From contig CAJQPP010000013.1 of assembly GCA_905480235.1 (NCBI GenBank), positions 1 through 64,000 of the forward strand: 64,000 bases of DNA. Reading direction: 5' to 3'. This document shows, one piece after another, positions 1 through 10,576 of this stretch. A program made the position numbers and the translations under genes. The DNA is from an uncultured Pirellulaceae bacterium (lineage in GTDB: Bacteria; Planctomycetota; Planctomycetia; Pirellulales; Pirellulaceae). Each line of letters starts with the position of its first letter. Position 1 is the first letter of the stretch. The notes under the pieces are model-generated. The model did no database searches. It saw nothing but the letters and a program-made list of their open reading frames with translations, and was not told the DNA's origin.

Positions 1-1
1 T

Positions 2-598
2 TTGCCGCATAACCAAAGAATCATCTCCGACCTAAAGGTCTTCTTGGATGACCAACGCCAGAATTATGGACTAACACCTCAAAATAACTCCCAGCTTCGG
101 CAAATCCAAAACCTCGTCAATCGTTACCAATCGGGTGGCAATGCACCACCTATCGGTAATCCCCCGCCTTCTTCCACAGCACAATGCCGATATTTAATCA
201 CGGTCAACACAGGTACGGCGGTGCTAAGTCCCAATTCTAACTTGCTCCAAGGAGACGGTCCCGGAACGGATACGAACGTGACATTCACCATCGTCGGTCA
301 TGGGGGCCTAAGAGTACCGTTGGGACCCATTTCCGGGGCCCAAAATGGTTACCAGCGTGGGCGGTACCTTTTCGAATATGGCAGTCAAGATTCGCTCTCG
401 ATACAGGGCGTTGATGTTGGCAGCCTCCGTAACATTGAAGTTCGACGGGATAATAACAATAGCTCCAGTTCGGACTGGCAAATCGATTCGATTACCGTCG
501 AAAAGCGGGCGTTAAACGGAGCTCTCCTGAGCCGCAAAACCACCCCCTATGGACAATGGCTGCTGAATACCCGATCGCATATATTCCGCTTGCAATAA
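2..598 (+). CDS. PLAT/LH2-like domain protein (5' end outside window)
   Basis: The reading frame is open to the left edge, so the true start probably lies upstream; the TTG at base 2 is only the first possible start inside the window. Residues about 62-168 fit a PLAT/LH2 beta-sandwich: an opening strand 'YLITVNTG', then 'GPGTDTNVTFTIVG', 'DVGSLRNIEVRRDN' and the closing 'DWQIDSITVEKR', which are the usual PLAT landmarks. The first 60 residues are polar with a Pro/Gly-rich linker. PLAT domains bind lipid or protein surfaces, often in secreted enzymes. No catalytic domain is visible in the part present. A terminator-like hairpin follows about 40 bases after the stop. The domain call is from pattern only. 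Confidence 0.6.
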   Translation: MPHNQRIISDLKVFLDDQRQNYGLTPQNNSQLRQIQNLVNRYQSGGNAPPIGNPPPSSTAQCRYLITVNTGTAVLSPNSNLLQGDGPGTDTNVTFTIVGHGGLRVPLGPISGAQNGYQRGRYLFEYGSQDSLSIQGVDVGSLRNIEVRRDNNNSSSSDWQIDSITVEKRALNGALLSRKTTPYGQWLLNTRSHIFRLQ

Positions 599-634
599 GG
601 ACTCACGTAATCAGCGTTCGAAAATTTATCTTCC

Positions 635-664
635 AGAAGGCCGGGAACATTCTCGGCTTTCTTT
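635..664 (+). terminator. Probable rho-independent terminator after the PLAT gene
   Basis: Inverted repeat GCCGGGA...TCTCGGC with one mismatch and a short loop, followed by a T-rich run (TTTCTTT). It lies 37 bases after the stop of the upstream gene. Confidence 0.5.
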
Positions 665-812
665 ACCTGCTGACTTCGAGCCATTCTTATTTTAACCAAC
701 AGGCTTTGAGCCAAGAGGACCTGAGACTCCTTTTTTCTGCTTGGATTTCACAATCCAGATGGCTACAATTTCGCACGCAATTGACAGGCGGGTTTTGCTC
801 CTGACAATTCAG

Positions 813-1939
<1,127 letters not shown>

Positions 1940-2292
1940 GGAATTGGCTTTGACTTCCCTAAGATCATTATCAACACCGTTTTGAAGCGCAGCGGATAGA
2001 TGATAGTCATGCTTTATCTCTATCTTGCAAGCGCACTTTGATACTTAAATACCGCGGGGAAAAGCCGTCTTATCGCAGTTACATGTAGTAGGCGATTTGT
2101 ATTTCCTTAATTGGCTGCCCATCCGGCAGTTTCGAGACTACACACCCAACCATACGAGGCGCTCCCCCCTTTACGTTAGGTAACTAACGTTCGTATTAAG
2201 TCAATTGACAGCTCTGAGAATTCTGAATTAGCATAAAATACTCTTCCCTTAAAAATTCCTAACGGACCCTTCCCTACCAAAAAGGCCTGCTG

Positions 2293-5200
2293 ATGTTTTC
2301 ACGCCCCCCCCGCGATCGCGCCAGTCACAAAAACCATCATCGGGCCTTGAAGATGGAGGCGCTTGAACCGCGATTGTGCCTGGCTGGCGACGCGCCTTTT
2401 TTAGCGAGCGAAGTACTCGTTCAATTCACAGCTAATGCGGATTTGGGTGAACGACAAGAAGTCCGTGGCCAGCTGAATGCCAGCCTGATGCGGTCCATTC
2501 ATACCCGAGCGATGCAGGCGACGGGAACGGGCGTGATTGAACGTTTTCAACTCCCCCAAAACATGCCCGTTGATGCCGCGATCCGAGCATTACGAGGAAA
2601 CCCCCACGTGGTCGTGGCCGAACCCAATTATATCCTGACGGCTGCGGCGATCAGCAATGATCCCGGTTACACCGCTGGGAATCTGTGGGGGATGGAATCG
2701 GACGACTCTCCAGTCAACGTCGGTCCGGCGGGGACGACCAATTTATACGGCAGCCAAGCAGAAGAGGCTTGGAACAAAGGGGTTACCGGCTCTTCATCGG
2801 TTTATGTGGGAATCATCGACGAGGGCTTTCAATACAACCATCCTGACTTAATTGACAATGCATGGGTCAACTCGCTGGAGCAAAATGGCACTCCTGGCGT
2901 GGATGATGATGGAAACGGTTATATTGACGATATCCATGGATGGGATTTCTATAACAACGATAACACACCCTACGACGGAACTGGTGACGATCACGGAACC
3001 CATGTTGCGGGGACGATCGGTGGCACTGGCGGAAACGGACTGGGCGTGGTCGGCGTCAATTGGGACGTCACGATGATTTCAGCCAAGTTCCTTGGAGCGA
3101 ATGGTGGATCAACGTCCGGTGCCATCGAAGCAGTCGATTATCTTACCGATTTAAAGATCAACCACGGAATCAATCTGGTCGCATCCAACAACTCTTGGGG
3201 GGGCGGAGGATACTCCAGTTTGCTGGAGGCTGCGATCACGCGTGGAGCCCAAAACGACATTCTGTTCATAGCGGCAGCTGGCAACAATTCCTCGGACATC
3301 GATGCTTCTGCCTATTACCCGGCAAGTTATAGCACGACTTCAGGGGCCGGTTACGACGCGGTCATTGCGGTTGCTTCGATCACCAGTTCCGGCGGTAAGT
3401 CCAGCTTTTCAAATTGGGGAGCGACACGCGTTGATATTGCTGCCCCGGGATCGAGTATCTATTCAACTCTACCCGATGGGTACGGTACTTACAGCGGCAC
3501 CTCCATGGCCACCCCCCATGTGGCCGGAGCGGCTGCCCTGTATGCATCTCAATTCCCGGGAGCTTCCGCTGCTGAAATCAAAGACGTTTTACTTCAAAGT
3601 GCGGTGCCCACCAATTCCATGAATGGCATCACCGTGACCGGTGGACGGCTGGATGTGAACGCAGCTCTGGAACTTGGTAATCCGGCGGGACTGCAAGTCA
3701 ACATTGACCCGGCAAACTCTGAAGTGTTGGAGGGTAATTCAGGCGCAACATTGCTTACCTTTGAAGTCAGTCTGGATGAAGCGGCGGCTGATAACACAAC
3801 GATCACGGTGGACTGGCGTTTGGAGTTCACCGGTGACGCCAGTGCCAGTGACTTCACAGCCAACTCACCGTTGGCTGGCGTACTAACGTTCGCAGACGCC
3901 ACCAATCCAAATGCTTTAAGCCAATTGATAACGCTTGAGGTCATAGGCGATTTTTCACCTGAGCCCAATGAAACCTTCGAAGCCGTCATCGTATCCACTT
4001 CCTCCGGAACGCTACAGCGCACCCGTGCTACGGGTACGATCATTGGAGATGACGCTGAAATTGAAGGGACCATCTGGAATGATGCAAACCGCAACGGCTC
4101 AGTCGATGCTGGCGAAGTTCCGATGGCAGGCGTTACCGTGTTCTTGGATGAAAATAACGACGGAATTCTTGGCAACGGAGAGCTTTCGCAAATCACCGAC
4201 GCCACGGGTGGATATCAATTCCTGGTCACCCCCGGCAATCACATTGTCCGACTTGCCTTAGGTTCGGAACAACTACAGACTTTCCCCACGAATGTCGACG
4301 GTTCGCTGGACCCCGATGATTTTGCAGAAAATGCAATCTTGAATGAAGTCCGCGCACCCGCAGCCACGCTTTCGGGTGTTGGCTCCAGCGTTGCTGATGC
4401 TAATGTGACCGCATTATCGGCACCCTATACTTCCACTGGCACGCGCAGCTTTGCCAGCAGCTGGAATAATGGATTATGGAACACGGGCGACGCCGAATTG
4501 CGCGTCGATTTCTCATCGCCAGTCAACAGCGTCAGCATAGATGCGATTTCCGATGACACATCCGATTTCGCGATCCTGAAGGCCTATGATGTGTCGGGAA
4601 ATCTGGTGGGTGAATATACGACGGGTGACTTAGCAACCGGTGTATCCGAAACGATGACTGTAACGGGCACGTCCAACGAGATCAGCTACGTCCTAGCAGC
4701 AGGACTGAATGGACAATTTGCTTGGTTGGACAATCTTGTTTATTCCTCCATTAATGATGGAAGTAACATTCCGATTCGTGTTAACGTTGGCCCCAACGTC
4801 TCCAGTGGCAATGATTTTGGAGTTGCGTCTAATGCTTTGCTCTCTTTAGTCATTAACCCGGATACTTTTTCTGAGGCAGCAGGCGCAGGGGCTGCGAGCG
4901 GAACAATCAGCCGAACCGGTGATACCTCCGCAGACCTGTTAGTTACGATCAGCAATAGCGATGAAACGGAGGCATCTACGATCGCAACCGTTACCATTCC
5001 CGCAAATCAAAGCTCGGTTGATTTCTCAATCGATGCCATTGATGACGCACTGGTAGACGGTGAACAAGTCGTGACATTTACCATCTCAGCAGATGGCTAC
5101 GACAACGTTCAAGCGGAAATAACGGTCACTGACGATGACACCCCCCTGCTTGACCAGTTGTTTGCGGATACGACGTTTAGTAACGGCCTGATAACCGGCT

Positions 5201-6417
5201 CGTTTGACTCCGGGAACATCATCGCAACGCACGCTGATCCCCAAGGCGCTGGTCAGCAAACACTTACCGAGTCTTCAGAGCCTGTAACAGGTGGAAAAAA
5301 ACCTAAGTACTCAAGCGTTCTGGAGTACCACTGGTCTTTTAATGGGCTAAGTCAGGCCAGCACATTTCACGTGGATGCAGCGCAAACCAACGGTGACGAC
5401 AATTTCCGTTGGGAATTCAGCAGCGATGGAGGGGCTACCTGGGCGGTCTTGGGGACCACCACCTTTACGGCCCAAACGTTAGAAGTGAATGGGCTCAATA
5501 TTAGCGGCGACACACTCGTTCGAGTGGTCGACACCGACCGTACCGGTCTTCGTGGCAGCTCCAGTCCCACTCTCGATTCCATTTCCGTTGATCTTTTGTA
5601 CTTTGAGTCAGAGACCGGTGACTTACGTGAACCGGTTTCGGTAACAGGAACTGGCAACGCAGAAGAATCAGCAAACGCACCCGTCACTGGCAGTTTTACG
5701 TTTACGCGGAATTCCAACGTCGGTGACCTTACCATTTTCTATTCCGTCGATTCGGGAAGCACCGCCACCGCAAATGTTGATTACGTCGCGGTGAGCGGTT
5801 CCGTGACAATTCCGGACGGCGCTACATTCGCAACGGTTTCCATTAATCCTCTGGACGATCCCGATAGCGAGGGGACTGAAACCGTGATCGTTTCCATTAT
5901 CGACGACCCCAGCTATGACTACCGCGGATCGGGATCAACGTCGGCAATGATCGAAATATTGGATGATGATCTAAGTTTCTACGCGGCGAATAGTGAAACC
6001 ACCATAGACGGAACGATCATTGCTAATAGCTACCTGCAAACTCAGGTCGCTGATGGTGTCGTTGAAACGATCGAGGAGTTTCGCACTGGTGGGCGACCCA
6101 GTAACCGGGTCTCTTACATGGAACATCGATGGACCTTCAATAATGTCTCGGACGTTCAGAGTTTCTATTTGGAAGGCTACCGAAGCGATAACAACGAAGG
6201 AGATAATTTCTTATTCTCATACTCGGTGGATGGCCAAAATTGGATCGATATGTTTGAAGTGAACAGCTCAACCCAGTCACTGTATCAGCACTCAATGTCA
6301 GTTCCAGTCTCGGGTGACCTGATCGTTCGAGTCGTTGATACGGGCCTCAATTCGCCAGGCAGCAGCAATCGCGATACGATCAGCATTGATCACATGTATT
6401 TCAGCTCAACGCCTTAA
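2293..6417 (+). CDS. Secreted subtilisin-like (S8) serine protease with SdrD-B and Calx-beta modules
   Basis: A 1374-residue multidomain exported protease. The N-terminus has the planctomycete LEPR-type export motif ('MEALEPRLCLAGD', residues 17-29), followed by a propeptide-like stretch. The S8 catalytic triad is readable: Asp176 in 'VGIIDEGF', His234 in 'DDHGTHVAGT' and Ser404 in 'SGTSMATPHVAG'. Then follow a Calx-beta-like module (about 470-585), an SdrD-B-type calcium-binding repeat rich in 'DANRNGSVDAGE' and 'DENNDG' (about 590-655), and a beta region. The tail holds two copies of a [Calx-beta + ~150-residue beta domain] unit. It probably acts outside the cytoplasm as a calcium-stabilised protease or adhesin-like degradative protein. 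A TTGACA box lies at 2205-2210, but no well-spaced -10 box goes with it. A perfect hairpin follows the stop. Confidence 0.93.
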   Translation: MFSRPPRDRASHKNHHRALKMEALEPRLCLAGDAPFLASEVLVQFTANADLGERQEVRGQLNASLMRSIHTRAMQATGTGVIERFQLPQNMPVDAAIRALRGNPHVVVAEPNYILTAAAISNDPGYTAGNLWGMESDDSPVNVGPAGTTNLYGSQAEEAWNKGVTGSSSVYVGIIDEGFQYNHPDLIDNAWVNSLEQNGTPGVDDDGNGYIDDIHGWDFYNNDNTPYDGTGDDHGTHVAGTIGGTGGNGLGVVGVNWDVTMISAKFLGANGGSTSGAIEAVDYLTDLKINHGINLVASNNSWGGGGYSSLLEAAITRGAQNDILFIAAAGNNSSDIDASAYYPASYSTTSGAGYDAVIAVASITSSGGKSSFSNWGATRVDIAAPGSSIYSTLPDGYGTYSGTSMATPHVAGAAALYASQFPGASAAEIKDVLLQSAVPTNSMNGITVTGGRLDVNAALELGNPAGLQVNIDPANSEVLEGNSGATLLTFEVSLDEAAADNTTITVDWRLEFTGDASASDFTANSPLAGVLTFADATNPNALSQLITLEVIGDFSPEPNETFEAVIVSTSSGTLQRTRATGTIIGDDAEIEGTIWNDANRNGSVDAGEVPMAGVTVFLDENNDGILGNGELSQITDATGGYQFLVTPGNHIVRLALGSEQLQTFPTNVDGSLDPDDFAENAILNEVRAPAATLSGVGSSVADANVTALSAPYTSTGTRSFASSWNNGLWNTGDAELRVDFSSPVNSVSIDAISDDTSDFAILKAYDVSGNLVGEYTTGDLATGVSETMTVTGTSNEISYVLAAGLNGQFAWLDNLVYSSINDGSNIPIRVNVGPNVSSGNDFGVASNALLSLVINPDTFSEAAGAGAASGTISRTGDTSADLLVTISNSDETEASTIATVTIPANQSSVDFSIDAIDDALVDGEQVVTFTISADGYDNVQAEITVTDDDTPLLDQLFADTTFSNGLITGSFDSGNIIATHADPQGAGQQTLTESSEPVTGGKKPKYSSVLEYHWSFNGLSQASTFHVDAAQTNGDDNFRWEFSSDGGATWAVLGTTTFTAQTLEVNGLNISGDTLVRVVDTDRTGLRGSSSPTLDSISVDLLYFESETGDLREPVSVTGTGNAEESANAPVTGSFTFTRNSNVGDLTIFYSVDSGSTATANVDYVAVSGSVTIPDGATFATVSINPLDDPDSEGTETVIVSIIDDPSYDYRGSGSTSAMIEILDDDLSFYAANSETTIDGTIIANSYLQTQVADGVVETIEEFRTGGRPSNRVSYMEHRWTFNNVSDVQSFYLEGYRSDNNEGDNFLFSYSVDGQNWIDMFEVNSSTQSLYQHSMSVPVSGDLIVRVVDTGLNSPGSSNRDTISIDHMYFSSTP

Positions 6418-6927
6418 ACGTCGCCAAAGGGACCGCTTCCGCAAAGTTCGCGACATGCGGAAAAATGGCAAACCGATTCACACTGACGACCCTCCTCGCT
6501 GGGCGAGCGGAGGGTCGTCAGTCGTGTATGTCGTTAATCCAAATCCGTTGATTATTACGATCGATCGCTTGGCAAAGCCTGCTGACGGTTTGGGAAAATA
6601 TTCGGTTGGAACATTTTCGATCGTGCTCCGTTCGCGAACCCTCCGTATTTTGCAGTGGCAAACGTCAATGGGTGTCTTTGTGCCTTCCCATCTTTGGCGA
6701 TCGCATTGAAATTTTTCCTTTACCGAAATCAAGAGCTTCCCACTTTAATTGCAGCGGCTCATGCTTTTTGAATCCGATTGCATGTAGGGGTATTAAGAGC
6801 GAAAAACACATCTCGCATTCAAGGCTTACCCTAAATTACAAGGAGCCAAGAGTCGCTGCGAGTCGGACGGTCCAATCTCGCAGCGATCGTTCTGTTAGAG
6901 GCCACTTCTGTTGCGCCCTACACGCGA
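6418..6927. other. Intergenic region between the S8 protease and the DUF1579-like gene
   Basis: About 510 bases without a convincing gene. Open frames here have atypical composition and no family resemblance. The only strong structure is the perfect inverted repeat at 6482-6522, listed separately. Confidence 0.5.
6482..6522. terminator. Perfect 14-bp hairpin downstream of the S8 protease
   Basis: Arms ACTGACGACCCTCC (6482-6495) and GGAGGGTCGTCAGT (6509-6522) match perfectly. A second short inverted repeat (CTCGC/GCGAG) lies inside the loop. The hairpin sits about 65 bases after the protease stop codon. There is no clear T-tract, so it may be a rho-dependent stop, an mRNA 3'-stabilising hairpin, or a copy of a dispersed element. 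Confidence 0.6.
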
Positions 6928-7824
6928 TTAATTCCTCTCATAAAACACCTCATTTCCGCCTGTGACGAAACGCAGTTTGTCCCCCATAGGAGTGAATTTC
7001 CACGTATTTTGGCCAGACTCGTTCACGGCTTCCCAAGTTGTATCGTCAATTTTCGTCCATACAAACTTGACCTGTTTACCGCTATCAGTGACACACCAAT
7101 TTGTAATCTTCTGAATTCCGCTATCCCAGCCAATCGTACCGTTAAGCGACCAATCCAGATCGCCATCAGCACCCACATTGAGCATTTGATTATTCAGAAA
7201 GTTCATTCCCGGACTCCAGTTGATCGTCCAGAGTATCTTGGCACCATCCTCACCTGGCCTCTCCCAGTTCCCAACGAATGCATCCAACTCTTTGACATGC
7301 TGATTGGTGGTTCCAGGGGATCGTACCATTCGTTTATTTTCAATATCCCAAGTCTTGTCGCCCGTCGATTCCGTGTATCGGAACGAGTTGGGACCATTTT
7401 TTTCAACACGAATTTTCCCCTTTAAGACCTTGCCGTCGATCCCCGATAATGTCGAGGTGCCCTCCCATTCCGAGTCGGATTTAATCTGATACCGCAACTC
7501 TAGCCGGCCAGTAGAAGGGCCCGTCCAGTTTTCTACAATTTCGTTAGTTACGGGATCCCAACTGCTGAGCCCCGTCGAGTTATGCGTATCGCTGCGAAAG
7601 GTCATGGTCAGGCAGGTACCACCACTGGCCCACCGCGTGGAATAAAATCCGCTCGTTGACTTACCATTTTCCTTTGCCGTAAAAGTCCAGTCACCAACTA
7701 AAAAATTCATCTCCTTGCGAACCTCGTCCGGCAACACCATGGCCTCTTGCGCAACGAGGCTTGTGGGCTGACATGCCACAAGGAGTACCACACCAAACAT
7801 CCATCGTAAAAACATAAGACCCAT
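6928..7824 (-). CDS. Secreted DUF1579-like protein
   Basis: The start was placed at the ATG 7824, which follows a purine-rich AAGAAAG run and opens a good signal peptide ('MGLMFLRWMFGVVLLVAC', cleaved near 'LVAQEA'); the longer frame to 7881 adds a non-signal leader. The mature part holds two similar halves, each starting with a 'F(L/V)G(D/N)W' strand: 'MNFLVGDWTFTA' (about residue 43) and 'LDAFVGNWERPG' (about 180). This is typical of DUF1579-like beta-barrel proteins. No catalytic residues are recognised and the function is unknown. It follows the patatin gene on the same strand after about 270 bases, so co-transcription is uncertain. Confidence 0.75.
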   Translation of the reverse strand: MGLMFLRWMFGVVLLVACQPTSLVAQEAMVLPDEVRKEMNFLVGDWTFTAKENGKSTSGFYSTRWASGGTCLTMTFRSDTHNSTGLSSWDPVTNEIVENWTGPSTGRLELRYQIKSDSEWEGTSTLSGIDGKVLKGKIRVEKNGPNSFRYTESTGDKTWDIENKRMVRSPGTTNQHVKELDAFVGNWERPGEDGAKILWTINWSPGMNFLNNQMLNVGADGDLDWSLNGTIGWDSGIQKITNWCVTDSGKQVKFVWTKIDDTTWEAVNESGQNTWKFTPMGDKLRFVTGGNEVFYERN

Positions 7825-8092
7825 CTTTCTTTTTTTGTTCAAAGTTAGTTTTCGAAACCCAATAACACTCGCAGATAGCATGAAACGGTCAGCGGATTAC
7901 GAGTGGCTGACCTTTGCAGCTTTTGACAACTTGGCCCTGCTGCTCTTAAGCCAGGTTTTGCTGCCGTACCGTTGGAGCAAATCGCGATTTGGCAGACAAG
8001 AAACCACTTGTTTGCCGCCCGCGCGGTGCACCGATATCCCCTCTAAATGATGAAGTCTGCCACGTCACAGGATGGTCTGGATTGGCCATGAA

Positions 8093-9343
8093 TCACGGCT
8101 CGCCTTCCGACTTCGATTTTTTGACCAATTCAACCTTGCCGTTACGGATATTTAACAAGTCGCGAGAAATCTGCTCGATCTCTGAATCATGTTCGGTAGC
8201 CACATCTTTTCCGAAGGCGATAAGGGAATCCATATTGGCGTCGCTTACGTCAAACCATGACGACCATGAGCCTTCGAAAGGCTTGTCGATTCGGTAAAAG
8301 TGCTCGCAGATTGGCATTCCGTCGGGCATATTATCGTCGATCGCGAACTCGCTTTCGAACGCCGTATCGGCGTGGGCCATCATTTGCAGTACGTGTGGCA
8401 GCCACTGGGCTAGCCCCCAGTCGCTTACTTGGCTCACTTTATTTTTTGAACTTGATCCGCCCGTGCCGATCGAGACCATATACATACGCTTTCCAGGGTA
8501 CAGATTCGAAGCGCCCATGACCGCCGAGATGACTGGATTGGGCGCGTAAGTCGTGGCGTCGAGGATCAACCCAACCTTCTTACCATCGGTCGAGCTAACC
8601 TGCACGGGCATAAAAATGCCAGGGACGGTCGTTGCCGCAATAAGGGTGTCGGCCACATAATACTCATCGCTGCCCGGCACCTCCGAAGAGGGTACCTGTC
8701 GACTTCGAAAATAGAAGGGCAACCCAAGTGTGTCCGCATACGAGGGAAACCAGACAGGCTTTACAAGGTCAGCCATGTGCACATCGCCAATACGATTCAC
8801 AATTTTTTCGCGCAAACCGATTCGAGGAAACTTCGGTCCAACAATGCCATTCAGCGTAAAGGCACTGTAGAATCCGGGCACCGAAAAGACATCTGTACCA
8901 AAGCTGCGATAAAAATTTACTAGCTCTTTGGCGCTGTAGCGTGGACGCCCGTCTTCTCCCGGAAGCGATAATAAAACCGCAATGATCCCGCCCGTTGACG
9001 TACCTGTGAGTACGTCGAAGAGCTCGGCAGTGCGTTGACCGCTGGCTTCTTCGAGCGTTGCAAGAATCTCCAGCGTGATAAGCCCGCGGATACCGCCGCC
9101 ATCGAGCACAAGCACACTCAACAAATCGCGATCGATGGCTTCCGCTACCTTGTTGTGTGGCGAAATGGTCCTCTTGAGTGTATGTGCCGCAGCAAGCTGC
9201 TTGCGAGCACTGGTGACTACACGTTGACGACCAAAAACAAAAATCGCCAGCATGATCACAATCAGGATCGTTACGCCCGCAAAGCCGCGGAATAGAGTAC
9301 GCCAGGCGACGCGGCGAGGCGTTTTATCATGGCTAGTTGGCAT
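8093..9343 (-). CDS. Patatin-like phospholipase, membrane-anchored
   Basis: A 416-residue patatin-family acyl hydrolase. An N-terminal hydrophobic segment (about 21-38, 'FAGVTILIVIMLAIFVFG') should anchor it in the membrane with the catalytic domain exported. The oxyanion loop 'DGGGIRG' is at residues 81-87 and the nucleophile elbow 'GTSTGG' at 114-119 (Ser116). The catalytic Asp is probably Asp262 in 'LILDATTYAPNP'; the usual DGG is DAT here, with the Asp kept and the glycines lost. It hydrolyses lipid acyl esters by a Ser-Asp dyad. Its ATG overlaps the last codons of the upstream minus-strand ORF, suggesting translational coupling with the two small genes above it. Confidence 0.9.
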   Translation of the reverse strand: MPTSHDKTPRRVAWRTLFRGFAGVTILIVIMLAIFVFGRQRVVTSARKQLAAAHTLKRTISPHNKVAEAIDRDLLSVLVLDGGGIRGLITLEILATLEEASGQRTAELFDVLTGTSTGGIIAVLLSLPGEDGRPRYSAKELVNFYRSFGTDVFSVPGFYSAFTLNGIVGPKFPRIGLREKIVNRIGDVHMADLVKPVWFPSYADTLGLPFYFRSRQVPSSEVPGSDEYYVADTLIAATTVPGIFMPVQVSSTDGKKVGLILDATTYAPNPVISAVMGASNLYPGKRMYMVSIGTGGSSSKNKVSQVSDWGLAQWLPHVLQMMAHADTAFESEFAIDDNMPDGMPICEHFYRIDKPFEGSWSSWFDVSDANMDSLIAFGKDVATEHDSEIEQISRDLLNIRNGKVELVKKSKSEGEP

Positions 9344-9661
9344 CTACCGGCCTCCACTCCAGAGTCAACGATACCGTGTCGCTATCCGTCATCTCGTGAC
9401 ACAAAATTGACCCTTTTTGATTTTGCTTAACCCACTCAAATAATGCGATTTCAGAATCTGACCGGCACTGCGGATTCATTGGATTCTCATGAAGGTTAGG
9501 AACTTTGGCACCTTTACGAATCGATTTTGGCATTCGACTAGATATTTGCCCGGGTAGAGCATGCTCAGATTGACACTTTGAATCTGAACGTAGTGATTCA
9601 CTATCCACCTTTCGCCACTTGGAGAGGAATTCAACAAGGTAAAGGGCGAAGCTTCATTCAC
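9333..9661 (-). pseudogene. Small beta-rich protein upstream of patatin, split by a frameshift
   Basis: A GTG at 9661 opens a frame ('VNEASPFTLL...', ending at 9476) whose strands 'YVQIQSVNLSMLYPGKYLVE' look like a beta-sandwich. This frame degenerates after 'RFVKV'. A second frame takes over in the same stretch ('AKVPNLHENPMNPQ', then 'VSLTLEWRPVDAN') and ends at 9333, overlapping the patatin start by 11 bases. Joined near base 9510, they would give one protein of about 108 residues with sensible amphipathic strands. The GTG overlaps the stop of the preceding small membrane gene. The break is either a real frameshift mutation or a sequencing error. The family is not recognised. Confidence 0.5.
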
Positions 9662-9815
9662 CGCACCCTTCCTGTCTTTTTCTGAAATACCACGCAAAGC
9701 GTAACACCACGATCCAGCCGAAATAATACAGTAGAAACCCTACTTTTATTTGCCTGCCAATCAATTTCCAGCGATCCAAAGGAAGGTTTTTTATAGAAAG
9801 CCTTCCTACAATCAT
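9654..9815 (-). CDS. Small single-pass membrane protein (53 aa) at the head of the patatin operon
   Basis: The ATG at 9815 opens a 53-residue frame with a basic N-terminal part ('MIVGRLSIKN', 'RWKLIGRQIK'), one hydrophobic helix 'VGFLLYYFGWIVVLRFAWYF', then basic 'RKRQEGCGE'. It ends at 9654 and overlaps the GTG start of the next ORF, a typical coupling arrangement. A different frame through the same bases is longer but has no protein-like character. The gene is too short for ordinary ORF finders. Function unknown. Confidence 0.45.
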   Translation of the reverse strand: MIVGRLSIKNLPLDRWKLIGRQIKVGFLLYYFGWIVVLRFAWYFRKRQEGCGE

Positions 9816-9937
9816 CCAATGCGAAGTGATCGATGAGCCTAGGATTTTTTTGAGGCATCGGAAAGTTGAAAATGTATGACAACCGCTCGGGGCACGGCGA
9901 AAATACCCGGCTGTCGTGGATCAAAATCCCTATCTGT

Positions 9938-10405
9938 TTATTTTTTTAGCACCACCGGGCCCAAACGATGTGGCACCCAACATAACGCATCCTGCGTCGC
10001 TGCCTTACCAAGATCCAGTCCAGCTAATTCGGCACGAATAGCATCTGCGGCGTTACTCAAATAACAGATCGTCGTTGTGGCAATGTCCGCATGTCACATC
10101 ATGGTCTTCAACGTCTGTTGTAATACCTTCCTTGACCATCTCGATGCGAATGCGCTTCACCGTTCATAGGCTGTCCGCGTTTGTCCTGCACTTGTTTTGG
10201 CGTTGGTTGTCTTGCTGGTTTTCACAAACACCTTAGCGCCCCGCTTAGAAATAATAGTGTCTCCAGTTGAACGGTTACGACGGTCACCGGGAAATGGAAT
10301 CGCCAGCACCACTCCCACCCTTTGATTCTCTGGCATCTGGGTTAAAAACTTGGCGAAGTCTGGAGCCAACGGACCCGTGCTTTTCATCTCCAGATCTTCC
10401 GCAGC
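9938..10405 (-). pseudogene. Decayed tyrosine integrase (3' part)
   Basis: Translation of one minus-strand frame gives an integrase C-terminal domain interrupted by stops. It reads 'MKSTGPLAPDFAKFL' (10387), then 'GDRRNRSTGDTIISK', a stop where box II 'AHDLRR' is expected, 'SAFASRWSRKVLQQTLKTMM', a TGA in place of the catalytic Arg codon, then 'HADIATTTICYLSNAADAI' and the tail ending 'GPVVLKK' with TAA at 9938. The TGA sits where the family has 'MRHADIATT', so a CGA to TGA transition is likely. No intact 5' half is seen above 10405. It is a dead remnant of a different integrase subtype from the one at the tRNA-Lys. Confidence 0.75.
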
Positions 10406-10576
10406 CGGTCAGTGCTTTCTCACGGTGCTTGCCACCGTCCTTGCGTTTCTTCAGTCCGCACATATCAGAAGTATTCCCTGACCCGTTGTCGGCCCCTGTG
10501 ACATCCCTAGACAACTCATTGGTTTTTTTGAGGTTTGTTGTCATGCCCCACATGAGAAACAAAACGTTAAAAGAAT

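Noticed and set aside
3594-4205. 203-codon minus-strand frame inside the subtilase
   Set aside because: Antisense shadow of a well-supported coding region, with Ser/Val-rich artefactual composition.
8093-9343. Patatin considered as an anti-phage (CBASS-type) effector
   Set aside because: No cyclic-nucleotide synthase or ancillary gene is nearby and the protein has an N-terminal membrane anchor; a general lipase is likelier.
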